From Burkholderiales bacterium (lineage in GTDB: Bacteria; Pseudomonadota; Gammaproteobacteria; Burkholderiales; Burkholderiaceae_E): a stretch of 38,691 nucleotides of DNA. Of this stretch, positions 1 through 7,943 are shown piece by piece. The first letter of the stretch is position 1; each line of letters begins with the position of its first letter. Under the pieces are notes generated by a model. That model was not told where the DNA came from and searched no databases. It saw nothing but the letters and a program-made list of their open reading frames with translations. Where the stretch lies: assembly GCA_017307915.1 (NCBI GenBank), contig JAFKGG010000384.1, forward strand, positions 1-38,691. The letters run 5' to 3'. Both the position numbers and the translations under genes were made by a program.

Positions 1-164
1 GCATAGGCGACCCGAGCCGCGACGCCTCGCGCGGCCCGGCCGCGGCCTGCGCGCGCGGCTCAATCTCGAATCAGACTTCTCATCGGCCGGAAATTCACTG
101 TCCTGTCACAGACGCGAGCCCATCATGCAACGCTGCAATCGGCAGACGACTTCAAGGACATTGC

Positions 165-854
165 ATGAAACCGGTTTTTTTCAAACATGCCGCGCACATC
201 GGCATGGCTTGCGCCGCCGCACTGATGGCCGGCACCGCCCAGGCCGATCTGATCACTTTCGAGAGCCTGGCTCCGGGCGCGCAGCAGGCAATCGCCAACG
301 GCTATCACGGCTTCACCTGGAACCCCAGGGCGAGCCAGAACATCTTTGACCGCTATGCGACGCGGCCCGCCACCGTCAACAAGCCCTTCGGCACCGAGAA
401 CAGCGGCTTTCACAACGGCGTCGTATCAGGAGACACGGTTGCGTATTCGTCGGCCGGCTTCTTCGAATTCACCCGCGCAGAGGCGTTCACGCTGAACAGC
501 CTGTTCGTGACCTCGGCCTATTGGGACGACCGCACATTGCGCATCACCGGCAGCGGCGACGGCGTGTCCTATCTGCAGGATGTGGTGATCGGCGTCAGCG
601 CGCCGACGCAACTGCTGCTCGACTGGACCGGCGTCACCGCGGTGCAGTTGACCTGGCTCAGCCCCAACGACGGCACGCGGGCCTTCGTGGACCCTGCATT
701 GCCGAATGCATTTGCAGGTAACCAGATCGTGATCGACGACATCCGCTACAACGAGTCTGTCGCCGCGGTGCCGCTGCCCTCTGTCATGTGGCTCATGGCA
801 CCGGGCCTGCTCGGCCTGGGCGCGGCCGCGCGCCGCCGGCCCAAGGCGGTCTGA
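165..854 (+). CDS. PEP-CTERM-type exported protein (VPLP variant)
   Basis: The 229-residue product starts with a signal peptide (basic start, hydrophobic core, likely cleavage after A-Q-A at residue 27). It ends with a sorting-signal-like tripartite tail: V-P-L-P at 202-205, a hydrophobic segment at about 207-221, then a basic cluster (R-R-R-P-K, 223-227). That layout is the PEP-CTERM signal in its VPLP variant, read in exosortase-bearing bacteria by an EpsH/XrtA-type enzyme that anchors or releases the protein during export. The middle is acidic, aromatic-rich and of unknown function. An AAGGA Shine-Dalgarno at about 153-157 supports this ATG. No exosortase gene is in the window, so processing is inferred from the tail only. 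Confidence 0.75.
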   Translation: MKPVFFKHAAHIGMACAAALMAGTAQADLITFESLAPGAQQAIANGYHGFTWNPRASQNIFDRYATRPATVNKPFGTENSGFHNGVVSGDTVAYSSAGFFEFTRAEAFTLNSLFVTSAYWDDRTLRITGSGDGVSYLQDVVIGVSAPTQLLLDWTGVTAVQLTWLSPNDGTRAFVDPALPNAFAGNQIVIDDIRYNESVAAVPLPSVMWLMAPGLLGLGAAARRRPKAV

Positions 855-966
855 TCCTTCGATAAGCCGCGCAGCCCGGCGGTGGACGCACCGCCTGGTT
901 TCGCGGCATCCGAAACCCTTCGCATAGGTGAACGCCACGGCCTTGCCTACGCCGCGGCCGCTTGCA

Positions 967-1968
967 TCATCGCGGGTGCAGCAACGCAGCGAAGCGCTCG
1001 GTCGCCTGCGACCAGGTGCGCGACATCGCGTGGCGCCGCGCATGATCACGGTCGATGGCCAGCGCCGCCATGCAGGCCTCGCGCAGATCATCTCGCAACA
1101 CGCCGGCGCCTGAATCGCCAACGACGTCGAGCGGCCCCGCCACCGGATAGGCCGCCACCGGCAAGCCGCAGCCCATCGCCTCGAGCAGCACCAGACCGAA
1201 GGTATCGGTCAGGCTGGGAAAGACGAATACGTCGGCGGCACGGTAGAAGGCCGGCAGCTCCGCATGGGCACGCGCGCCGAGGAAAATGGCATCAGGAAAG
1301 CGCCGCTGCAGCAGCGCGCGACGCGGCCCATCGCCGATGATCACCTTGCTGCCGGGCAGCGGCAGGCGCAAGAATGCGTCCAGATTCTTCTCGATCGCCA
1401 CCCGGCCGACCGACAGAAATATCGGCCGCGGCAAACCATCGAACACATTGGAAGGCGCCGGGCTGAACAGCTCGGTATCGACGCCGCGCCCCCACAGCTC
1501 GGTGCGCTCGAAGCCATGGCGCTGCAGCTCCATCTGCACGGCCCGCGTGGGCACCATCACGCAACTCGACGGTTGATGGAAGCGGCGCAGAACGCGATAG
1601 CCGATCGCCAGCGGAACGCCGGTACGAGCACGCAGATACTCGGCAAAGCGCGTGTGATAGGCCGTGGTGAACGGCAGCCGCGCATCGAGTGCGTGGCGCC
1701 GCGCCGCCCAGCCCAGCGGCCCTTCGGTGGCGATGTGCAAGGCATCCGGCCGCGCGGCATCGAGCCGGCGTGCCAGCTCGCGGCCGGGCATCAGCGCCAG
1801 CCGGATCTCCGGATAGGTCGGGCACGGTACGCTGCGATAAGCGTCGGGCGAGAAAATGGTCGGTTCGATGCCGATCGAGCGCAGCTCGGCGCAGGTGCGC
1901 TGCAAGGTGTGCACCACGCCATTGACTTGCGGCGCCCAGGCATCGGTAACGATCGCGACGGTTTTCAT
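967..1968 (-). CDS. GT4-family glycosyltransferase, Agt-like partner of PlcP
   Basis: This 333-residue GT-B fold glycosyltransferase has an N-terminal acceptor-side Rossmann domain with the N-G-V-V-H loop at 16-20. In the C-terminal half the nucleotide-sugar motif is D255-x7-E263 inside T-D-T-F-G-L-V-L-L-E, followed by G-C-G-L-P. This subgroup is usually annotated as alpha-mannosyltransferase or MgtA-like. Its ATG overlaps the stop of the upstream phosphoesterase (ATGA at 1965-1968), so the two are probably translationally coupled. In several Proteobacteria a GT4 enzyme next to PlcP (called Agt) adds glucose or glucuronate to diacylglycerol under phosphorus limitation. The glycosyltransferase family is firm. 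The lipid-glycosylating role is inferred from context, and the sugar donor cannot be read from the sequence. Confidence 0.85.
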   Translation of the reverse strand: MKTVAIVTDAWAPQVNGVVHTLQRTCAELRSIGIEPTIFSPDAYRSVPCPTYPEIRLALMPGRELARRLDAARPDALHIATEGPLGWAARRHALDARLPFTTAYHTRFAEYLRARTGVPLAIGYRVLRRFHQPSSCVMVPTRAVQMELQRHGFERTELWGRGVDTELFSPAPSNVFDGLPRPIFLSVGRVAIEKNLDAFLRLPLPGSKVIIGDGPRRALLQRRFPDAIFLGARAHAELPAFYRAADVFVFPSLTDTFGLVLLEAMGCGLPVAAYPVAGPLDVVGDSGAGVLRDDLREACMAALAIDRDHARRHAMSRTWSQATERFAALLHPR

Positions 1969-2822
1969 GGAGAAGCGTTGACCTGCCCGACGCGCTCGTG
2001 CTCATGCTCATCGCGCTGCGCATCGTGTCGCGTCAGCCGATCCCAGAACACCAGCCTGAGCTCGCCCTGCTGCGTTTCGACCAGCGCCGACAGGCTTTCG
2101 ACCCAATCGCCGTCGTTGCAATAGAGCACGCCGTCGATGTCACGGATCTCGGCCTTGTGAATGTGACCGCAGACCACACCATCGAGGCCGCGGCGGCGCG
2201 CCTCAGTGGCCAGCGCCCGTTCGTAGTCGCCGATGAAGGCCACCGCGTTCTTGACCCGATGCTTCAGGTACTGCGACAGCGACCAGTAGCCCAGCCCCAA
2301 TCGGCTACGCAGACGATTGAACCAATGATTCAGGCGCAGCGCGAAGGTGTACAGACTGTCGCCGACGAACGCCAACCAGCGCGCACGCTGGATCACCGCA
2401 TCGAAGCGATCGCCGTGGGTGACCAGCAGCCGGCGCCCGTCGGCAAGCCGATGGATGGTTTCGTCATGCACCGCGATGTCGCCGAAAGCCAATCCGATGA
2501 ACTGCCGGGCAAACTCATCGTGATTGCCGGGTATAAAGATCACGCGAGTGCCCTTGCGCGCCTTGCGCAACAGCTTCTGCACTACGTCGTTATGCAACCG
2601 GTTCCAATACCAGCCCTTGCGCAGTTGCCAGCCGTCGACGATGTCGCCGACCAGATACAGAACGTCGCTTTCGTTGCAGCGAAGGAAGTCGAGTAGATAT
2701 TCAGCCTTGCAGCCGGGCGTGCCCAGATGCAGGTCGGAAATCCAGATGGCGCGATGGCGAACGGGTGCATTCAGGCTCGCCGGCACGCCCCCGGGATCGA
2801 AGTGGCTGTCATCTCGTCGCAT
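1965..2822 (-). CDS. plcP: PlcP-type metallophosphoesterase (LpxH-like fold)
   Basis: The 285-residue calcineurin-like phosphoesterase shows all metal-binding blocks: D30-x-H32, G-D60-x2-D63, G-N100-H101-D102, H136-G-D138 and G-H220-x-H222. The stretch after D30 (L-H-L-G-T-P-G-C-K-A) and W-Y-W-N at 71-74 match the PlcP group, an intracellular manganese phospholipase C that cleaves phospholipids to diacylglycerol during phosphate starvation; databases often call these proteins UDP-2,3-diacylglucosamine diphosphatase. The open frame runs on upstream, but those residues are low-quality and would overlap the divergent regulator, so I place the start at the only ATG shortly before the fold; a GTG 12 codons later is possible. 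Four 11-bp repeats lie about 29 bp upstream. True LpxH activity remains the alternative. Confidence 0.8.
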   Translation of the reverse strand: MRRDDSHFDPGGVPASLNAPVRHRAIWISDLHLGTPGCKAEYLLDFLRCNESDVLYLVGDIVDGWQLRKGWYWNRLHNDVVQKLLRKARKGTRVIFIPGNHDEFARQFIGLAFGDIAVHDETIHRLADGRRLLVTHGDRFDAVIQRARWLAFVGDSLYTFALRLNHWFNRLRSRLGLGYWSLSQYLKHRVKNAVAFIGDYERALATEARRRGLDGVVCGHIHKAEIRDIDGVLYCNDGDWVESLSALVETQQGELRLVFWDRLTRHDAQRDEHEHERVGQVNASP

Positions 2823-2850
2823 TCTGGGACTTCGATGCTGCCGAAGCTCG

Positions 2851-2894
2851 ATGACAACAGCTTGATCGTTGGATGAAGAAACGATGAAATCGCG
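2851..2894 (-). promoter_or_regulatory. Candidate Pho box (four 11-bp direct repeats) upstream of plcP
   Basis: Read on the plus strand, ATGA, TTGA, ATGA and ATGA begin at 2851, 2862, 2873 and 2884, an exact 11-bp period. On the coding strand of plcP these are TCAT-type half-sites, and the one nearest the gene reads TTGTCAT, one base from the CTGTCAT half-site of PhoB boxes. Four repeats equal two tandem PhoB boxes. The array ends 29 bp before the plcP ATG. A clear -10 hexamer is not visible after it. The repeats are seen directly; PhoB binding is inferred from the spacing and the downstream gene family. Confidence 0.6.
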
Positions 2895-3017
2895 GCCGAA
2901 CCGCGCAGCGGACGATCGACGCGCAGCCGCAGCTCGTCGCAGAGTCGAGTGCCTGCACCGCCTCCGGCCAGGGCGGCGCCGGCTCGTCGCCGTCGGACAG
3001 TGCAGTAAGATCCCCCC

Positions 3018-3704
3018 ATGATCCAAGACGACCGAACCCAACGGGGTCTGAAATCCGACCCCGAGCACCCTTGGCGGCACCACAATCTCGGCCGCCTGTT
3101 GCTGGCCAGCGTGCTGAACTGGCAGGACATCCTGGTTTCCGGCTTGCAGCACATGGGATTCAAGCGCTTTCGCGCCAGCCACATGAGCCTGCTGCGCCAC
3201 ATCGACCTGGGCGGCACCCGCATCAGCGAGATCGCCAAGCGGGCGCGCCTGACCAAGCAGACGGTGGGTGAGGCGCTCGCGGCCTGCGAAGCCGAGAAGC
3301 TGATCAAGACCGTCGCCGACCCGAACGACGGCCGCGCCAAGATCGTCACCTTCACCAAGCTGGGTGAGGCCGTGATCATGGCCGAACAGGAAGTGATGGA
3401 ACGCATCGATGCCGAGCTCGAACAGGTGCTCGGCGACAAGGGCCTGGTGCGACTGCGCCGGGCTTTGGCCACGCTGGGTGAATGGCCGGGACCGTTCGCC
3501 GATGAGGATGAGCGTGAAGGCACGGCTGCCGGCCGGCAAACGGCGGCTCGCGCGCCTGCGTCAGTGCCCGCGCCAGACGCGGCGATGCAAGCCGACGGTC
3601 ACGCGCGACGCGGCGCCGCGCCGCGCAAGCGCAGCACCGCCATCACGCAAACTCCTGCTGCAAAACGCGCGCCGCCTCGCAAAGCTCGCGCGGCCCCACG
3701 ATAA
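3018..3704 (+). CDS. MarR-family transcriptional regulator with long basic tail
   Basis: Residues about 20-150 form a MarR winged-helix domain: the segment around 55-110 contains I-S-E-I-A-K-R-A-R-L-T-K-Q-T-V-G-E-A, the recognition helix, then a wing with D-P-N-D-G-R-A-K-I. After residue 155 the protein has a roughly 75-residue Ala/Pro/Arg/Lys-rich tail that is not part of the MarR fold (the family is usually 140-160 residues). The last 62 bp overlap the 3' end of the convergent NicX-like gene. It sits divergent from plcP and convergent with the catabolic operon. A MarR repressor often controls NicX-type and other aromatic pathways, so it may sense that pathway's substrate; control of plcP is also possible. 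The ligand is unknown. Confidence 0.85.
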   Translation: MIQDDRTQRGLKSDPEHPWRHHNLGRLLLASVLNWQDILVSGLQHMGFKRFRASHMSLLRHIDLGGTRISEIAKRARLTKQTVGEALAACEAEKLIKTVADPNDGRAKIVTFTKLGEAVIMAEQEVMERIDAELEQVLGDKGLVRLRRALATLGEWPGPFADEDEREGTAAGRQTAARAPASVPAPDAAMQADGHARRGAAPRKRSTAITQTPAAKRAPPRKARAAPR

Positions 3705-4686
3705 GGCCATCTTTCACGATCGGCTCGCCATCGAGCCACAGCGACTGGCGCAACAGCACGCCGTCGGGGTGATTCTCGCCGCCGCCCGGTTCCCACCATG
3801 GCACGCCGAGCCCGATTGCATTGGTGCCCAGCGTGCGAATGTCTTCGATGAACGAGCGGCCGCGAAACCACGCCGCCGGGTGAAAACCGCAGGTCAGGTG
3901 GATCACGCGGCCGTAACTGCCGCGGCCGGCGCGGCGCAATGCACGCTCGGTGAGCAGCGCGTGCTCGCGCGCATGATGCACCTTGCGGATCTCGCCATCG
4001 ACCAGCAGCCGGATCGGCTCGCGCAACAGCGCATAGTGCTCGTGAAAGATGGCGTCGAGCACGATCGTGCCACGCACGCTGTCCGGCTCGGGATAGAAGA
4101 TGCACGAACCGGGCACCGTCGACATGCCCGGCGTATCGGCATGGCGCTTCTTGGCGGCAGCCGGCTTGCCGAGCGTAAAGCTGAACTCGGTGCCGTTGGC
4201 CGCACGCACCGTGCACGAAGCGCCGCTGCGGCTGGCCATCCATTCGTCGAAGCGGGACTGAACCTCGAACAGTTGATCGAGCCCGATCGCGCCATACAGG
4301 CGCGCCAGCGTGCCGGCATCGGCATCGCCCAGCAGCAGGTAGCGCACGCGGCCTGCCTGCATCGCCCGGTCATGCACCGCCGACCCGGCGATGTAGGGAA
4401 AGCTCATGTCGAACCAGGCGTCGGCGCTCGCCGCCGCGCTGCCCAGCGCGTCGGGAATGAACGGATCGGCCAGCGTTCCCTGGTAAGGCAACTGCGGCAT
4501 CGTCAGCAGCAACGGCTTGGCCGAACAGGCTGCGGCGGCGGCCAGCACGGCCTGTACCGCGCAGTGATCGCTGCGCGTATCGGCCGTCACCAGTACCGTC
4601 TCGCCGGGTTTGACGCAGAACTGATCCTGCACCACTACCTGTGCAGCCTTGGCAGCATCCAATGCCTGTCGATTTGCGCTCATCAT
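3643..4686 (-). CDS. NicX-like non-haem iron ring-cleavage dioxygenase (M29-like fold)
   Basis: The 347-residue protein belongs to the group annotated as aminopeptidase T/M29-like or 2,5-dihydroxypyridine 5,6-dioxygenase. In NicX of Pseudomonas putida the iron ligands are two histidines and an aspartate in contexts H-I-G-W-G and H-L-D. Here H263 (H-L-T-C-G-F) and H306-P-D308 (E-N-H-P-D-G) fall in matching places, which favours an Fe(II) dioxygenase over a dizinc-type peptidase. A GAAGGGG Shine-Dalgarno precedes the start; a second ATG follows directly. It is last in a minus-strand operon after a Rieske oxygenase and an alpha/beta hydrolase, with a 12-bp gap to the hydrolase. The substrate is inferred to be a hydroxylated (hetero)aromatic; a peptidase role cannot be fully excluded. 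Confidence 0.65.
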   Translation of the reverse strand: MMSANRQALDAAKAAQVVVQDQFCVKPGETVLVTADTRSDHCAVQAVLAAAAACSAKPLLLTMPQLPYQGTLADPFIPDALGSAAASADAWFDMSFPYIAGSAVHDRAMQAGRVRYLLLGDADAGTLARLYGAIGLDQLFEVQSRFDEWMASRSGASCTVRAANGTEFSFTLGKPAAAKKRHADTPGMSTVPGSCIFYPEPDSVRGTIVLDAIFHEHYALLREPIRLLVDGEIRKVHHAREHALLTERALRRAGRGSYGRVIHLTCGFHPAAWFRGRSFIEDIRTLGTNAIGLGVPWWEPGGGENHPDGVLLRQSLWLDGEPIVKDGLIVGPRELCEAARVLQQEFA

Positions 4687-4698
4687 CGCGTTGCCCCT

Positions 4699-5544
4699 TC
4701 AAGACGACAGGAAGCGCCGCACCAGCGCGTCATAGCGCTGCGGGTGTTCCATCATCGGCAGATGCGCGCAACGCTCGAACGCGACCAGCTCGGCGTCGGG
4801 CATGCGCGCCACCGCGGCCTGCGCACTCTCGTAGATACCGCCCTTGTCGTCGCGGCCCCAGACCACCAGCGTCGGCACGTCGATTTCCTCGAGCCGGTCG
4901 AGAATGCGAAACGGCCGAAAACGTTGCGGATCGCGCATGGCTGCGACGGTTTCCTCCCAACAGGCTATTGCCCAGGGCTGCGCATAGCACAGCGGCAGCG
5001 TCGCCAGAAGCTCACACGGAATGCAGCCGGCATCGAGCACCGTGCCGGCGGCCATGCGGTCACGCCACATTTGCGATGAGGATTGCGCCAGCGCCGGTCG
5101 ATAGCTGGCGTGGATGCGTTCCATGAACGCGCTGAGCTGCTCCTCGGTATTGAACGCCGAACCGCTGCCGTTGATGATCAAACGGCGGATCGTGCGGCGC
5201 TTGTTCAGCACCACGTGCGAAGCAACCAGCGCGCCGTAGGAACTGGCCGACAGCGATACGTCGTCGAGTTCCAGTGCCTCGATGAGATCTTCCAGGTGTT
5301 CGATCTTGGCTTCGATATCCGCCGGCTGACCGTCGCGCGGGCGGGTGAAGCCGTGCCCGAGCAGATCGACGCCCACCACGTGGAAGTCGGCGGCCAGCTC
5401 ATCGATGTTGTGAGCCCAGATGTCTGAAGTCAGACTCAGGCCGTGCACCAGCAGCAGCGCAGGTGCAGCCGGATCGCCAGCCATCTGACAGCGTGTGGCG
5501 ACGCCTTTGACGTCGACGAAGCGGGTGAGCGCATGGCTGGGCAA
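4699..5544 (-). CDS. Alpha/beta hydrolase in the Rieske operon (TTG start)
   Basis: The 281-residue alpha/beta hydrolase has an oxyanion H34-G35, a nucleophile elbow A-S-S102-Y-G104 (first Gly of G-x-S-x-G replaced by Ala), an acid at D232 (G-R-D-D) and H261 (C-A-H-L-P). The start codon is TTG at 5544; a GAGGTGA Shine-Dalgarno overlapping the stop of the Rieske gene supports it, and the genes are only 3 bp apart. In pathways with a NicX enzyme, the next step is NicD, an alpha/beta hydrolase that deformylates N-formylmaleamate; in carbocyclic pathways similar proteins (MhpC-like) cut C-C bonds. Either is compatible. The family is certain and the substrate unknown. Confidence 0.85.
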   Translation of the reverse strand: MPSHALTRFVDVKGVATRCQMAGDPAAPALLLVHGLSLTSDIWAHNIDELAADFHVVGVDLLGHGFTRPRDGQPADIEAKIEHLEDLIEALELDDVSLSASSYGALVASHVVLNKRRTIRRLIINGSGSAFNTEEQLSAFMERIHASYRPALAQSSSQMWRDRMAAGTVLDAGCIPCELLATLPLCYAQPWAIACWEETVAAMRDPQRFRPFRILDRLEEIDVPTLVVWGRDDKGGIYESAQAAVARMPDAELVAFERCAHLPMMEHPQRYDALVRRFLSS

Positions 5545-5547
5545 ATG

Positions 5548-6702
5548 TCACCTCGATTCAGAGGACATGCGGTCGAGATAACCGTTGAGCACGTGATGCA
5601 CGCCGGATTCGAGATCGGCCATGCGCCCGGGCGTGAAGCGGCGCGAAGCCAGCCCGTTCTGCGTGGAACGCAGCATCTCGCTGTCTTCCTTGACCACCTG
5701 CTTCTGGAACTCGCGATAGGCTTCGACCCGCTGAGCAAAATCGGGTTCATCGCGATACACCTCGGGCACCAGCGTGTAGACGATGATGCGGCACCTGTCG
5801 ACGCCCAGCGGCCAGGTCACGTAAGGGTGAACGGTGTCGACGCGGGCGAAGAAGGTGAAGTTCGGCGCCAACAGGCCGGCGGTGGAGAAATCCTCAGGCC
5901 GGTCCTGCAGCCACGGCGCCTTGCCGAACACCGGTTTGCGCGAAAACGTCGACGGCCCCGAGTTGTATTCGGCCACGTAGCCGCCGCGCGGGCGCGGCAC
6001 GAACTTGAAAGCATCTTTGGTGAAGGTTCGGCCGTTGGTCGTAGTGTGCACCACGTTGACGTGATACAGGTCGATCAGGTTTTCCACCACCAGCTTCCAG
6101 TTGCAATCAACCTCCGACACGGTCTTCACCGCGAGTCGGCAGTTTTCCTGCTGCAGATAGTCGAAATCCTGCTCGAACGGCGCGACGTATTCTTCGAACG
6201 GCGGCGCATCGTCGCTGAAGTTGATGAACAGCCAGCGCTTCCAGCGCGCCAACCGGATCGGCGGCAGACGCTTCTGCGAAGCGACGAACCCTTCGGCACC
6301 TTTCATGTTCGGCGCGCCGATCAGCCGGCCTTGCAAGTCGTAGCTCCAGCCATGGAACGGACAGGTCAGTGCAGGCTTGTTGCCGGTGCCGACGGCGATT
6401 TCCACGCCGCGGTGCAGGCATATGTTGGAGAACGCGTTGATCTCACCCTTGCGATCACGCACGATCAGCACCGGCTCATCGAGCACACGCAAAGCTATGT
6501 AATCACCAGGGTTTTCAATCTCTTCTTCGCGGCCAACGCACAGCCACTCGCGCATGAAGATCCGTTCTTTCTCCTGCTCATACACGTCGCGCGACGTATA
6601 GATGAAACCCGGCGCGTGGCTCGCCCGCGAGAGGGGAGCACGGCTCTGTTCGAACGCCGACATGTCGGGCCGCAGGCTGCTGGAAGTTTCGATCGTTGAC
6701 AT
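5548..6702 (-). CDS. Rieske non-haem iron oxygenase, alpha subunit
   Basis: The 384-residue protein has the Rieske [2Fe-2S] site C95-x-H97-x16-C114-x2-H117 and the catalytic mononuclear iron site with bridging D211, H214 and H219 (E-N-L-I-D-L-Y-H-V-N-V-V-H) and a C-terminal acidic ligand near D340 (K-E-D-S-E). It is therefore a complete terminal oxygenase that uses NAD(P)H-derived electrons to hydroxylate or demethylate a substrate. No beta subunit, ferredoxin or reductase gene is in the window, so it is probably a homomeric oxygenase fed by a reductase elsewhere. It leads an operon with a hydrolase and a NicX-like dioxygenase, suggesting ring activation before ring cleavage. The ATG lies 113 bp from the divergent Bug receptor gene. 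Confidence 0.92.
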   Translation of the reverse strand: MSTIETSSSLRPDMSAFEQSRAPLSRASHAPGFIYTSRDVYEQEKERIFMREWLCVGREEEIENPGDYIALRVLDEPVLIVRDRKGEINAFSNICLHRGVEIAVGTGNKPALTCPFHGWSYDLQGRLIGAPNMKGAEGFVASQKRLPPIRLARWKRWLFINFSDDAPPFEEYVAPFEQDFDYLQQENCRLAVKTVSEVDCNWKLVVENLIDLYHVNVVHTTTNGRTFTKDAFKFVPRPRGGYVAEYNSGPSTFSRKPVFGKAPWLQDRPEDFSTAGLLAPNFTFFARVDTVHPYVTWPLGVDRCRIIVYTLVPEVYRDEPDFAQRVEAYREFQKQVVKEDSEMLRSTQNGLASRRFTPGRMADLESGVHHVLNGYLDRMSSESR

Positions 6703-6815
6703 GATTGACCATAGCTTTTAATCAATTAGTCCGGTAACCTTACTATATCGATCCTGGAAGCGCAATCACCGGGTCGGTCGTCACGACATCGTTCGAATAA
6801 CGAGAGGAGACTCAA
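6703..6815. promoter_or_regulatory. Divergent promoter region between Rieske operon and Bug receptor
   Basis: The 113-bp AT-richer spacer separates two divergent genes. It holds an inverted repeat TAAT-CA-ATTA at about 6719-6728 and a wider pair ATTGA/TCAAT (6704-6708 and 6722-6726), either of which could be a MarR operator. A GAGGAGA Shine-Dalgarno precedes the receptor ATG. No confident -35/-10 pair could be assigned. The operator assignment is speculative. Confidence 0.3.
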
Positions 6816-7794
6816 ATGAGCAGGAGCTTCATCGCCTGTGCGCTCGCCATCATCGGCATGGCTGCACTAGCAGCGCCCGGCACCGCCGGTGCATCGGATT
6901 ACCCCAACAAGCCCATTCGCATCGTGGTCAGCTACCCGCCCGGCGGCGGCATGGATGTCATGGCTCGACAGATCGCCGCGCCGCTGTCAGAGCACCTGAA
7001 GACCCCCGTCATCGTCGACAACCGCCCCGGCGCCAGCGGCATGATCGGCGCCGAGCACGTGGCCCGGCAGGCACCCGACGGCTACACGCTGATCCTGGCG
7101 CCGGCCGATACCCATTCGATCAATCCGCACGTCTATTCGAGCATCCGCTATGACGCGAAGAAAGACTTCGCCGCGGTGGCGCTGCTGGGCAACCTGCCGA
7201 TGACGCTGGTCATCAATCCGCAACTGCCGGCCAAGAACGTCGATGAGTTCGTCAAGCTCGTGCGCGAGAAACCCGGCAAGTACAGCTTTGCATCGTGGGG
7301 CGTGGGCAGCAGCAGCCACGTGGCGATGGAAACGCTGATGTTCGAACAGAAGCTCGACATGCTGCACGTGCCGTTCACCGGCGCAGCGCCCGCCATCACG
7401 GCCGTCATGGCCGGGCAGGTCGACGCAATGATGGTGACGCTGCCCACTTCCGAGCCGCAGCATCAGAGCGGCAAGGTGCGCATCCTGGGCGTCACGCCGA
7501 TCCAGCGGCAGAACCCGGCCGGCTTCCCGCTGAACGGCCTGCCGCCGCAGGTCGCGGCGTGGATCGGCATCCTCGCGCCGGCGCAGACGCCGCCCAACAT
7601 CGTCGCCCGGCTGAACCAGGGAATCAAGGCAGTGATGAACGATCCGCGGGTGCGCAGCTCCCTGATCAAGAGCGGCCGAACCCGAAGCCACTCTGCGCAG
7701 CCCGCAGGAGTTCACCAGGTTCTTCGATGCCGCCTATGACTCATGGGGCAAGACGGTGCGGCAGGCAAAGATCTCGCTGGAGATGAAACAGTAG
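6816..7794 (+). pseudogene. Bug/TTT-family solute receptor, frameshifted near 3' end
   Basis: The first 287 codons encode a typical tripartite-tricarboxylate-transporter (Bug) periplasmic receptor: a signal peptide ending near A-G-A (residue 26), Y-P-N-K-P-I-R-I-V-V, P-P-G-G-G-M-D, and V-D-N-R-P-G-A. The frame then turns into an unrelated basic tail and stops at 7739. If one C of the pair 7676/7677 is removed, the frame continues as E-P-E-A-T-L-R-S-P-Q-E-F-T-R-F-F and so on to a TAG at 7792-7794, giving 325 residues, the usual family length with the usual C-terminal motif. So either the gene is disrupted late or a base was over-called. Bug proteins bind carboxylic acids; no TctA/TctB membrane genes are here. 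It is divergent from the Rieske operon. Confidence 0.85.
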
Positions 7795-7943
7795 AAAACG
7801 AAGGCAACCGACGCCGATCGCGGCGCGGCGCCGTCCGGCAGGCGCGCGCGCAGCGCGATACCCCGGTCGCATCCGGCGCACGGCGCCCCCTTGCTGGCAT
7901 ACTGCTCGCCGTCATGCTGCCAGCCGCAAGGAGCGCCCTTTCG

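Noticed and set aside
2823..3539. N-terminal extension of the PlcP frame by about 240 residues
   Set aside because: It runs antisense through the MarR gene and has no similarity to phosphoesterases; the fold begins shortly after the ATG at 2822.
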